Positions 42,663 to 51,522 of a stretch of DNA of 58,971 bases are shown piece after piece. Position 1 is the stretch's first letter; each line of letters opens with the position of its first letter. Origin of the DNA: JACPFN01 sp964406135 (lineage in GTDB: Bacteria; Babelota; Babeliae; Babelales; Chromulinivoraceae); the NCBI GenBank assembly GCA_964406135.1, contig CAYOQO010000007.1, forward strand, positions 1 through 58,971, written 5' to 3'. Both the position numbers and the translations under genes were made by a program. The notes beneath the pieces were generated by a model. That model was not told the origin of the DNA, made no database searches, and saw nothing but the letters and a program-made list of their open reading frames with translations.

Positions 42663-44648
42663 TTAATATTCTCCAAACCCAAATGGATTGTATTGATTTG
42701 AAGATTGAGATGTTCCCGGAACTTCACCTTGATTTGAAGATGGTACAGAAGTTCCACCAATGCCTCCAACTGGTTGCGTGTCAGTTGTTGAAGCACCTTG
42801 ATCTTGATACCATATTCTTTCCATACTTGATATTGAAAACCAATTTATAAATGTTTGATTACTTGCAGGTGTCGCTAATGTATCAGTCATGTTAAATCCA
42901 ACGTTTGCATACATGAATCCACAATTTTGTGGCAATGCAGCAGAGGTACTTTCTGCATAAACAATTCCATTTACATCTGTTAAAATAATTTGCGCAAAAT
43001 TTTGCGCATTCATCGTAAACATATTAAAAGAAATATACAAACCTTGCTCTGCTAATCTTTGCAAGCTACGTGCAGGATCTTTTTTAGTATCTGTTAAATC
43101 AAAAGAAAATGATAAATAACTTTGAGCATTCTGATCTGTTAAACCAATATTAATCAATTGTAATCCATGACTACAGCAGATAGCTTGATTATTTTGTAAA
43201 CTATAGACTGAATTTCCATTAGAACGTGCCACAAATGGCGCGGTACAAGTTGTGCCACTTGACCATATTGGAGCATCAAACATAATAATATTTGATACGG
43301 GCGGAGTTACTTGTGAATTTATTCCTGTTGTTGCTGCAGGAATTGAAGCACTTGTTGTCACGGTTGTATTTCCTTGATCTTGATACCAAGATGCAACCAG
43401 AGTGTTAGATTTTAATGGCAACCAATTTACATAGATTTCCCCAACTTTTAATGGATAAAGCGGAGTTTTTTTATTGTATCCTATGTTAACCCAACTAAAT
43501 CCTTGTCCTGCAGGAATAGTTGTTTTTGATTGCGCAAATATATTTCCTGCATTATCTGTCAAAGATACGGCTGCGATATTTTGGCCAGCTTGTTGATACG
43601 TTGTTACAACCACATATAATCCTTGTTGCGACAACTGTTGAAGTATTGGTGTTTGTGCAATATCAAATTGACACCACCAACCAGAAGCTGTATTAGATCC
43701 AATTAAACCAACATTAATAAATTGTAATCCTCCTTGACATGCGAATGGTTTGCCACCTTGACGAAGATCAACAATTGTTGCCATGTTTGCTGGTAAAGAA
43801 TTTCCTGTTATCACAAATGCATCAGTTGCTTTAGCAAAATTAATTAATGATTGCGTTGCAGAAATCGGTGTTGTTGGAGGAGTTAAATTTGCAGACTGGC
43901 CTGCAGGAGTTGCAGAACTTTGCGATGGCATAATGGTACCACCAATTGGAGCTGTTGTTGCAACTGCTGAATTTTGTTGATATTTCACACGTTGTTGATT
44001 ATTAATAGGAACCCAATTTACATACGTTTGATTTACTGCTGGCGCAGACAAAGTATCAGACATATTAAATCCAATATTTGCATACACAAATCCAACATTT
44101 GCTGGCAATTGATAAACAATTTGTGAAAAAACCGTGCCCCTTTTGTTCGTTAAAGCAACTTGCGCGTAATTAACATTTGCATTCGTGTACATATTAATAG
44201 CAATATACAAACCATTGTTAGCCAAAGTTTGTAAGCGTTTACCAGTCGTATTAAAATTAAATGCTAAATAATTCTGACCTTGCGTATCAGTAAGTCCAAT
44301 ATTAATTGATTGTAATCCTGATTGACAATTTATTGCTTGATTATTTTGACCAACAAACACAGCTCCTGTTAAAGCATTTGGAGTTGTTTGAAATGGTGCT
44401 GCACAAAAAGCTGCAGAAGGTACAGACCATGCAGCAGGTGATTGAGAAACAAGTCCCTTTTGTAAATCATTTCCTGATGCGCTTGTACCTGGTGCACTTG
44501 CACTCTTATTAATTGAATTTAAATTTTTCAGTACTTCAATAATATTTATTAATTGTGTTTGTTGACCAGCATGAATATTTTTTTGAAAAAAGATAATAGC
44601 CAACACAAAAAAACATTGTTTTTTTGTGTGTAATGATAATAATTTCAT
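42663..44648 (-). CDS. exported repeat protein (three copies of a roughly 150-residue domain)
   Basis: The 661-residue product has a signal peptide (CFFVLAIIFFQKNIHAG), a linker and three domain copies (about 65-235, 265-435 and 450-635). Each has G-L-Q-x-I-N-I/V-G-L, G-L-Y-I/V, A-Q/A-V-x-L-T and N-I/V-G-F/Y-N, then N-W-x-P/S-I or L and an x-Y-Q-D-Q-G end. Linkers are Ser/Thr/Pro/Gly-rich. The next gene upstream has the same domain. Function unknown; a surface or adhesin-like role is inferred from the architecture only. Confidence 0.75.
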   Translation of the reverse strand: MKLLSLHTKKQCFFVLAIIFFQKNIHAGQQTQLINIIEVLKNLNSINKSASAPGTSASGNDLQKGLVSQSPAAWSVPSAAFCAAPFQTTPNALTGAVFVGQNNQAINCQSGLQSINIGLTDTQGQNYLAFNFNTTGKRLQTLANNGLYIAINMYTNANVNYAQVALTNKRGTVFSQIVYQLPANVGFVYANIGFNMSDTLSAPAVNQTYVNWVPINNQQRVKYQQNSAVATTAPIGGTIMPSQSSATPAGQSANLTPPTTPISATQSLINFAKATDAFVITGNSLPANMATIVDLRQGGKPFACQGGLQFINVGLIGSNTASGWWCQFDIAQTPILQQLSQQGLYVVVTTYQQAGQNIAAVSLTDNAGNIFAQSKTTIPAGQGFSWVNIGYNKKTPLYPLKVGEIYVNWLPLKSNTLVASWYQDQGNTTVTTSASIPAATTGINSQVTPPVSNIIMFDAPIWSSGTTCTAPFVARSNGNSVYSLQNNQAICCSHGLQLINIGLTDQNAQSYLSFSFDLTDTKKDPARSLQRLAEQGLYISFNMFTMNAQNFAQIILTDVNGIVYAESTSAALPQNCGFMYANVGFNMTDTLATPASNQTFINWFSISSMERIWYQDQGASTTDTQPVGGIGGTSVPSSNQGEVPGTSQSSNQYNPFGFGEY

Positions 44649-44716
44649 AAAAATTATTCCTTTTTTTTAAATACATTAAATAAATAAAACATTTACAATT
44701 TTAAAACATCTCCTTT

Positions 44717-47332
44717 TTAAGGTAATGGACTTGGTACAGAAACTGCAGGTTGTGCAGGACCTGAAAATCCTGACATGATACGAACTCCTTGATTTGCAGC
44801 AACAGGTCCGATGGCATAAGATTGAATACCATCCATTCCGCTTGAATCACTTTTGTTAAAATACATATAGGCAGAATCTGGAGCAACAGATCCTGCAGGT
44901 AATTGATAACTGTATGATGCAAGAGGTTGAGAATTAAGACCGTTGACAAAGTAAACCACAACTTCATTTTGATTATTTGCAATTTGAGCAATCCAATAAC
45001 ATCCAACACCTTGACCTAACGAATTCATTGGATTTTGCATTGCTTGATTCAATTGATTTTGCATTGCAGTATTACTACTAAAATCAAAATCAAATGAAAT
45101 AAATGCAGGAATTTTTGCTATATTTGCTGAATTATACAATCGAATATGAAACTGTTGTAACATTTGCACAACATATGAATTGTATGAATTATAACCAGTA
45201 TAAGTATTTGTTGTTGCTACAAAAGGACCATTGCCGAGTGTAAAATTATCTTGCGGAAATACAACAAGAGTTGGATTTAAATCTATTTGATCAAAAATTG
45301 ATGTTACTGTTGTTGAAGTTTGAATTGGCGGCGTTGAACTTTGACCACCAAAGCCAGGAGTTGTAATTGTTGTTGCAGCTCCTTGATCTTGATAAAATAT
45401 TCTTTGTCCATTTGCAATCGGCATCCAATTTACATAGGTTTGATTTGCGTTTATGCCTGCTTCTGTATTATAAACATTAAATCCAACGTTTGCATAAGCA
45501 AATCCTATTCCTGATGGCAAAAGTACCAATGGACTTTGCGCATATACATTGCCTGAAACATCTGTTAAGCAAATTTGAATATAATTTCCAGCTGGACTTC
45601 CTGCAGGATTTTGTAACATGTTAATTGCTATGTACATTCCGCTTTTCATTAAATTCACAATTACCGGTTGTGACAATATCGTTGACGGAATTTGAAGCGA
45701 TGAACTCCAATCAGTAACTTTTGCATCAGTTAAAGCAATATTTATATATTGCAAACCGCCTGCACAAGATAATGCAGAACTATTATAAGCAGCTCCGTTC
45801 AATGCTTTAACTGGAATAAATGGTGCTGAACATGCAGTTCCGTTTAAATTATAAGCCATTAATGCTATGGGCGTTGCTGGTGGTGTTGATGTTGTAGAGG
45901 ATGTTAGCTTTGAATTTTGGCCTGAAGTTTCACCTGAAGCAGGAGATAGACCTTGTGCAGATATTGCTGGCACAACTATTCCACCAAAGGATGCTGAATT
46001 TGTTGCTGCTTGTTTATAATAAATGCGTTGACTACTTGCTATTGGAACCCAATTTACAAATGCTTTACCACTTGGCGGTGTTAATGTTGAAAGTGTAGCA
46101 GAATGATTAAATCCAACATTTATATATGTTGCACCAGTAAAATTTGATAAATTTACAGCATTTTGCGCAAACACATTTCCAGAAATATCAGTTAATGAAA
46201 CAGTTATCGTACTAGTTCCTGCAGAAGCATTAATATTAGAAACTTGCACGGCAATATACAAACCTTCTGCTGCAAGTTGCGTCAATGTTGCATTTTTTTG
46301 AATTTGAAAAACACAATCCAATGCACCTGTATTTTGAGAATTTACTAAATAAATTGCAACAAACTGTAATCCTCCGGCACAAGAAATCGGAGTATTTTGT
46401 TGAATACTTGCAAGTGGCCATGAACCCAATGATACATTTGACGTTGCCGTTGCAGGCCAATCTTTTGGTAAATTTCCAAATCTCCATTTTAAATTATTGC
46501 TTGCTGCAATTGGTGTTGCTGGTGGAGTTAATACTGTAGAAGGTTGCACTTGAATTTTTACAGGCATTGATGATGGTGTTGAACTTTGACCACCAATGCC
46601 AGGAGTTGTAACCGTTGTTGCAGCTCCTTGATCTTGATAAAATATTCTTTGTCCATTTGCAATCGGCATCCAATTTACATAGGTTTGATTTGCGTTTATG
46701 CCTGCTTCTGTATTATAAACATTAAATCCAACGTTTGCATAAGCAAATCCTATTCCTGATGGCAAAAGTACCAATGGACTTTGCGCATATACATTGCCTG
46801 AAACATCTGTTAAGCAAATTTGAATATAATTTCCAGCTGGACTTCCTGCAGGATTTTGTAACATGTTAATTGCTATGTACATTCCGCTTTTCATTAAATT
46901 CACAATTACCGGTTGTGACAATATCGTTGACGGAATTTGAAGCGATGAACTCCAATCAGTAACTTTTGCATCAGTTAAAGCAATATTTATATATTGCAAA
47001 CCGCCTGCACAAGATAATGCAGAACTATTATAAGCAGCTCCGTTCAATGCTTTAACTGGAATAAATGGTGCTGAACATGCAGTTCCGTTTAAATTATAAG
47101 CCATTAATGCTATGGGCGTTGCTGGTGGTGTTAATGCTGTAGAGGGTGTTATTTTTGCTGATGGTGTTTTTGCCACATTTTTAATCGCTGGTTGAGCACT
47201 AATATTTTTAAGCACCCTTGCTATGTTTTGAATTTGAGTAATTTGCGCTGAAGATGCTTCTGTGACCTGCGTGGATAAAAAAAACAAGGAACTTAAAAAA
47301 TAAATTCCTTGAATACTCGATTTCATCGTCAT
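44717..47332 (-). CDS. exported repeat protein with near-identical duplicated domain
   Basis: From ATG 47332 the product is about 871 residues (GTG 47341 would add three). It has a signal peptide (GIYFLSSLFFLSTQVTEA) and four domain units. Units one and three (about 70-250 and 485-665) are nearly identical; unit two is the same family but diverged (G-G-L-Q-F-V-A-I-Y-L-V); unit four (about 670-874) is a more distant variant with F-I-S-F-D-F-D-F. All share G-G-L-Q-x, G-x-Y-I-A and N-V-G-F-N. Thr/Pro-rich linkers join them. The downstream gene uses the same domain. Confidence 0.78.
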   Translation of the reverse strand: MTMKSSIQGIYFLSSLFFLSTQVTEASSAQITQIQNIARVLKNISAQPAIKNVAKTPSAKITPSTALTPPATPIALMAYNLNGTACSAPFIPVKALNGAAYNSSALSCAGGLQYINIALTDAKVTDWSSSLQIPSTILSQPVIVNLMKSGMYIAINMLQNPAGSPAGNYIQICLTDVSGNVYAQSPLVLLPSGIGFAYANVGFNVYNTEAGINANQTYVNWMPIANGQRIFYQDQGAATTVTTPGIGGQSSTPSSMPVKIQVQPSTVLTPPATPIAASNNLKWRFGNLPKDWPATATSNVSLGSWPLASIQQNTPISCAGGLQFVAIYLVNSQNTGALDCVFQIQKNATLTQLAAEGLYIAVQVSNINASAGTSTITVSLTDISGNVFAQNAVNLSNFTGATYINVGFNHSATLSTLTPPSGKAFVNWVPIASSQRIYYKQAATNSASFGGIVVPAISAQGLSPASGETSGQNSKLTSSTTSTPPATPIALMAYNLNGTACSAPFIPVKALNGAAYNSSALSCAGGLQYINIALTDAKVTDWSSSLQIPSTILSQPVIVNLMKSGMYIAINMLQNPAGSPAGNYIQICLTDVSGNVYAQSPLVLLPSGIGFAYANVGFNVYNTEAGINANQTYVNWMPIANGQRIFYQDQGAATTITTPGFGGQSSTPPIQTSTTVTSIFDQIDLNPTLVVFPQDNFTLGNGPFVATTNTYTGYNSYNSYVVQMLQQFHIRLYNSANIAKIPAFISFDFDFSSNTAMQNQLNQAMQNPMNSLGQGVGCYWIAQIANNQNEVVVYFVNGLNSQPLASYSYQLPAGSVAPDSAYMYFNKSDSSGMDGIQSYAIGPVAANQGVRIMSGFSGPAQPAVSVPSPLP
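45333..45887 (-). repeat. near-identical 555-bp intragenic repeat, copy 2
   Basis: This block matches 46578-47132 at a fixed offset of 1245 bp (415 codons), with about three differences, all within the first 45 bases by eye. The two copies encode units three and one of the exported repeat protein. Such low divergence means a recent duplication or ongoing gene conversion. Confidence 0.85.
46578..47132 (-). repeat. near-identical 555-bp intragenic repeat, copy 1
   Basis: Partner of 45333-45887. Outside the block the flanks differ at once (the bases after G-G-T-G-T-T diverge), so the edges are sharp. Confidence 0.85.
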
Positions 47333-47341
47333 ATTTTTCAC

Positions 47342-47632
47342 CTTTTTTCAAAATTAAACTTTCGGTAATCCTAAGAAATAATTTTTAAAAATGCAATTGG
47401 ATAAAAATGGATCATGAGTTTTGTGTGGCAAAGCCACGTAACAAAAAAAATCATTTTAAAAAGATGGCTTGCCCGTCATTCGCCTGAAGCCTTACTACGC
47501 ATCCCTTGCTTTGCTAAAGCTACGCAAGGTCCAGCTTCGTAACGCATACTTCGTTATTTTTTATTTTTATTGTTTTTATTCTGAAAGTAACGGCAATAGC
47601 CATACGTAGCTACCCGTTAGGGAGGCGAAGTA
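47342..47632. other. non-coding spacer with GC-richer palindromic segments
   Basis: No gene is supported here. From about 47460 the composition becomes GC-richer and holds CCTTGC...GCAAGG and CATACTTCG...CGAAGTATG inverted pairs (the last arm ends beside the tRNA-Met 3' end). The style resembles the palindromic spacers at 36.3 and 58.75 kb, though direct identity is limited. Confidence 0.45.
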
Positions 47633-47709
47633 TGGTGGCGACGCAGGGACTCGAACCCCGGACCTACAGATTATGATTCTGCCGCTCTAACCAGCTGAGC
47701 TACGTCGCC
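47633..47709 (-). tRNA. tRNA-Met (CAT), CCA encoded
   Basis: The minus strand folds as a type I tRNA: acceptor GGCGACG paired with CGTCGCC, a D-arm GCTC...GAGC with AGCTGGTTA loop, anticodon stem GCAGA/TCTGT with loop ATCATAA (anticodon CAT), T-arm with GGTTCGAGTC, discriminator A and encoded CCA. The acceptor is elongator-like rather than initiator (not CGCGGGG). A tRNA-Ile2 with modified C34 is the other possibility. Confidence 0.92.
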
Positions 47710-47785
47710 TTACAAATGATCCCCGCAGAAAGCGAGGATCATTAAAATTCATATCAATGAAAGATTTGAACAATGAATAATATAC

Positions 47786-49342
47786 CTAAATGCTAAGCTT
47801 TTGTACATTAAAAAATCGCAAATAAAATTTAAATAATGATTTTAAGAAAAACAATCCAGTAATCAATGTTGTTATAATACCAATCATCATCGTTACTGCA
47901 AATCCTTGGATTGGACCTGTACCATAATAATACAACACAGTTGCAACAATAAAGGTGGTAATGTTTGAATCTAAAATAACCCACATTGCTTCAGAAAAAC
48001 CATCTTCAACTGCAGTCGTAATGCTCAATCCTTCTTTCAAACCTTCTTTAATTCGTTCATAAATTAAAATTGATGAATCGATCGCCATACCAACCGTCAA
48101 AATCATTCCTGCAATACCAGGAAGTGTTAATGTTGCATGCAAAATTGCCATAAACAACATCAATAAAATCATGTTGTAGACTAACGTGAAGAATGAAAAA
48201 ATTCCACACATGCGATAATATGCAATACCAAACAGCAAGAGCAACGCAAGACCAATAATGCATGACATTAAACCTTGTTTGATTGCTTCTTGACCAAGTG
48301 TTGGTCCAATTTGTCGCTCTTCAACAAAATCAACTTTTGCTTTAAAGGCGCCAGATTTTAATAATTTTGAAAGTGTACTTGCTTCTTCTGAGCGGAAATT
48401 TCCAGAAATTGAACCCCGCGCACCAATTGCAGATTTAATAACACCAGATTGAATCACTTCGTCATCAAGCACAAATGCTAACAATCGACCTAAATTTTCA
48501 CTGGTTAATTCATGGAATCGTTTGCCACCTTCTTCGTCAAATTCAAAATTTACACAAAGTTCAGTACCCATGTCGCCACCAAAGCCAACTTGTGCACCTT
48601 TAAAATGTGATCCTGAAACTGGTGTATAGGTTGGAAGTAAATAGTAAATTCGTTCATCAGACATACCACGACGATGACCAGGAACAATCATAGTTCCTTC
48701 TGGTAATTCACTATCATATTTTGAAAGTAAAGATTCTCTGCTCGGTGCAGAATCTTCAATCAATTTAACTTCTAAAACTGCAGATTTTCCTATCATCATT
48801 TTTGCTTGATGCGGATCACTTACATCAGGAAGTTCAACAACTATTTGTTTTGTACCTTGTTTGCTAATATGAATTTCACTCAAACTTGCAAAACGACTAC
48901 GTAAAATATCAATATTTGCTTCAACAGCATCATTGAGTAATTTTGAAAATAAAGCATCAGGCAATGTGATTTTTAAACTTGCACCGTCAACCTCATATCG
49001 CAAAAAGCGTTCTTCTGTTTTAAATGCATTTTCTGCTTCACGAGCAATATTTGAAGAATTAAATTTAAAAACTAATGCACCAGCAACAAGTACTGGTTTT
49101 CCATCCAATTCAAAATGGGAAGATTTCGCTAAATTTTCAAACGTACGAATTTTGTCGCCTAAATAATTTTTAACAACATCATCTTCTTGAACTTCAAGAG
49201 TAATGTACGTACCACCCACCAAATCGATCCCAAATCGAATATCTTTTTTTCCATATCGATAGAGATATCCACAGGTTGCTAAAGCAAAAAGGATCCAAAA
49301 TGTGAATCCCGCTGATAATATTTTTTGAAATGAGTGATTCAT
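47786..49342 (-). CDS. secD: protein translocase subunit SecD
   Basis: From ATG 49342 (GGAGAG upstream) the product is 518 residues. It has an N-terminal helix, the F-G-I-D-L-V-G-G-T-Y start of the large periplasmic domain, and a C-terminal five-helix bundle with G-M-A-I-D-S-S-I-L-I-Y-E-R and E-D-G-F-S-E-A-M. SecD with SecF uses the proton gradient to help export. It stands between two tRNA genes; no secF or yajC is seen beside it. A strong need for export fits the many signal peptides here. Confidence 0.93.
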   Translation of the reverse strand: MNHSFQKILSAGFTFWILFALATCGYLYRYGKKDIRFGIDLVGGTYITLEVQEDDVVKNYLGDKIRTFENLAKSSHFELDGKPVLVAGALVFKFNSSNIAREAENAFKTEERFLRYEVDGASLKITLPDALFSKLLNDAVEANIDILRSRFASLSEIHISKQGTKQIVVELPDVSDPHQAKMMIGKSAVLEVKLIEDSAPSRESLLSKYDSELPEGTMIVPGHRRGMSDERIYYLLPTYTPVSGSHFKGAQVGFGGDMGTELCVNFEFDEEGGKRFHELTSENLGRLLAFVLDDEVIQSGVIKSAIGARGSISGNFRSEEASTLSKLLKSGAFKAKVDFVEERQIGPTLGQEAIKQGLMSCIIGLALLLLFGIAYYRMCGIFSFFTLVYNMILLMLFMAILHATLTLPGIAGMILTVGMAIDSSILIYERIKEGLKEGLSITTAVEDGFSEAMWVILDSNITTFIVATVLYYYGTGPIQGFAVTMMIGIITTLITGLFFLKSLFKFYLRFFNVQKLSI

Positions 49343-49382
49343 GAATTCTCTCCAGAATGTATGAGTTAAATATATTTTCAAT

Positions 49383-49466
49383 TACCGAAGAAGGGACTCG
49401 AACCCCCAAGAGATTTCTCTCACAGCCACCTCAAGGCTGCGTGTCTACCACTTCCACCACTTCGGC
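49383..49466 (-). tRNA. tRNA-Leu (GAG), CCA not encoded
   Basis: A class II tRNA with a long variable arm folds on the minus strand: acceptor GCCGAAG with CTTCGGT (G1-U72 wobble), anticodon stem CAGCC/GGCTG with loop TTGAGGT (anticodon GAG), and T loop TTCGAGT. The T stem has two further G-U pairs. The 3' end is not CCA but A-A-T, so CCA must be added after transcription. Confidence 0.9.
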
Positions 49467-49528
49467 ATAATTTTTATATCAGTCAGTTTAACAGAACTCA
49501 TGATATTTTCAACGAAAAAGACCCGATT

Positions 49529-51007
49529 TTAATAGCCAAATAATCGACAAATCCATTGTGAAATATTGCAAAATACTGACTGCACAAAACAAAAAGCGAT
49601 ACAAAACCATTCTTGTATTTTGCACAAAACAGTTTGAATAGATGAAATAATCGTACACACTATTGCTTCATACCAAGAAGATGATGCTTTTTTTGCTTTT
49701 GCTTCAGCTGCTTTTTTTGCTTGCAATTGTTCTTGTGCTTGAACTTCATCTCGCTCTTTTAAAATCAAAAAATCACCACGTTCATCTTTTTTCAAAATTT
49801 TCATTAAATTCAAACCTTTACTATCAAAAATTTGAATCGCAGATTTAATTTGTGTCATCGTTTCATCAACTTTTGAAATTAATTGATGCTGCAAATATGG
49901 TAATAAATTGCTTTGAAGATATTGCATTTTTTGTTCTATATTTTTATGAAAATTTTCCATTTCATAATATAAAACACGAGCTTTTTTATCATCAAGTTCA
50001 AGACCAATTTCTTTAAAATTATTCCATGCGCGAGTTTCAAGGCCTCGACAGGTATCAATTTCTTTAAAAGCTTTCATCATCGTTTTATCAATTTGATCAT
50101 CCAAATCATCAATCAATTTTAAATCTTTACTCAAGACTTCAAAGTGCTTTTGTTCAACTTGCACTTTTGATTTAATCGTTCGTTCAGATGAAGAAAGATC
50201 TCCAGTACGAATTTCTTGTTCATGTGATAAATCTTGCAACACAGCTGCAAGCATTTCGTCAATTTCACCTTTTTCAAAACTGACATTTTCATAAAATTCA
50301 TCAATTTTATGACCAACTTGATTTACTTCATGCACAAATTTCATGCGAAGATCTGCAGCTTTTTGAATATTTCCGCGAATGATTTCAAATAATTGCTCAC
50401 CTTTTTGATACCAAATTCTTTTTTCAAGCCAATTACCGCTTGAGTCAACATTTAAAGTATCTAAACCTTTCTCAAAATCTGTCTCAGAAATATCCACAAT
50501 TTGAATTGGTGATGTTACCGATTTTGAAACTGTTGGTGTTGGAGCACTCACAAGTTTTATAGCATCAGCAGTTACTGTTTCTGAAACATTTACTGGTTGA
50601 ATTGGAGATACTGCAACATTTGGCATAATTTTTGGCGTTCCAACACCTGTAACAGGCGCAATCACTTTTGCAATTGGCTCATCAACTGTTTTTGGTGCAG
50701 CCACCACAGAAGCAACAGCAACTGGCTCAACTGTTTTTGCTGTTGTCATAATTGGTGCCATAGTTTTTTCATCAGGTTCTACTGCAGGCTCTACAGCAAC
50801 TGGTTCAGCAGGCTCTGATTCAACTGGTAAAGTTGATACTTCAGGTGCTTTTTCAGATTCTTCTTGAGTTGTATGTTGCACAGAAACAATACTGGTTTTT
50901 GGTTCTACCAAACTGGAAACAAGAGTTGAAATATTATCTTCTGCTGTATGAATAACACAAGATACCATTAACAAAAAAATGTATCTGCTTTTACGCAAAA
51001 ACCCCAT
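49529..51007 (-). CDS. exported coiled-coil protein with Pro/Val/Ala linker and Cys/Trp C-terminal repeat
   Basis: From ATG 51007 (AGAGGAG upstream) the product is 492 residues. After a signal peptide (SRYIFLLMVSCVIHTA) lies a low-complexity Val/Pro/Ala/Glu/Thr region (about 30-190) and then a coiled coil (about 200-440) with D-D-L-D-D-Q-I-D-K-T. The last 40 residues are hydrophobic with a repeated I/V-Q-T/S-V-x-C-x-I-x-x-W-x-C unit. This end may anchor it in a membrane. Function unknown. Confidence 0.7.
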   Translation of the reverse strand: MGFLRKSRYIFLLMVSCVIHTAEDNISTLVSSLVEPKTSIVSVQHTTQEESEKAPEVSTLPVESEPAEPVAVEPAVEPDEKTMAPIMTTAKTVEPVAVASVVAAPKTVDEPIAKVIAPVTGVGTPKIMPNVAVSPIQPVNVSETVTADAIKLVSAPTPTVSKSVTSPIQIVDISETDFEKGLDTLNVDSSGNWLEKRIWYQKGEQLFEIIRGNIQKAADLRMKFVHEVNQVGHKIDEFYENVSFEKGEIDEMLAAVLQDLSHEQEIRTGDLSSSERTIKSKVQVEQKHFEVLSKDLKLIDDLDDQIDKTMMKAFKEIDTCRGLETRAWNNFKEIGLELDDKKARVLYYEMENFHKNIEQKMQYLQSNLLPYLQHQLISKVDETMTQIKSAIQIFDSKGLNLMKILKKDERGDFLILKERDEVQAQEQLQAKKAAEAKAKKASSSWYEAIVCTIISSIQTVLCKIQEWFCIAFCFVQSVFCNISQWICRLFGY

Positions 51008-51038
51008 AAAAACTCCTCTTGAATCTGATATTTTCAGA

Positions 51039-51500
51039 TTATAATGACTTTGCAATTTCTTTTAATTCATTCATCAAAGCAACTGATAATTCTTCTGCTT
51101 CCCATGAAGTATAACTCCATCGAACCCCAGAATCAACTTTGGTCAAAACAGAACAATCAGACTTAATATCAATGATATCAATATGCACAACATTCATTAA
51201 CGGATGTACCGATGATGGCGCACGCACAACTCCTGCACGACCTAAAATACTGTATGCAACATTACCTTCATCCATAAAACATAGCATAACTTTTTTTTGC
51301 CAAACCATATTATGATAACCTTGATGATTTTTATGGATTGAAATTAAAATACTTTCAGATCCTTTTGGATACATAACTTGAATTGGAGTTGTATGTGGAA
51401 CACCTTTTTCAGAAAATGTTGCCAACACTGCAACAGTTTGACATTTTTTTAAAATTTCATGTAAATCTTCAGGTAATTTTACACCAACATGCTTTGCCAT
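51039..51500 (-). CDS. pyridoxamine-5'-phosphate-oxidase-like flavin-binding protein
   Basis: The 153-residue product has the split-barrel pattern V-A-V-L-A-T-F-S-E-K-G-V-P-H-T-T-P-I-Q-V and V-M-L-C-F-M-D. This fold binds FMN or F420 or heme-like cofactors. The true PNPOx active site is not evident, so it is a general family member, of unknown substrate. It has AAAGG upstream and follows hemW by 22 bases. Confidence 0.7.
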   Translation of the reverse strand: MAKHVGVKLPEDLHEILKKCQTVAVLATFSEKGVPHTTPIQVMYPKGSESILISIHKNHQGYHNMVWQKKVMLCFMDEGNVAYSILGRAGVVRAPSSVHPLMNVVHIDIIDIKSDCSVLTKVDSGVRWSYTSWEAEELSVALMNELKEIAKSL

Positions 51501-51522
51501 AATAAGAACCTTTCATATTTTT

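Noticed and set aside
45333..47132. Insertion element as the cause of the 555-bp repeat
   Set aside because: The copies are coding, in frame and lie inside one gene; there is no transposase, terminal inverted repeat or target duplication.
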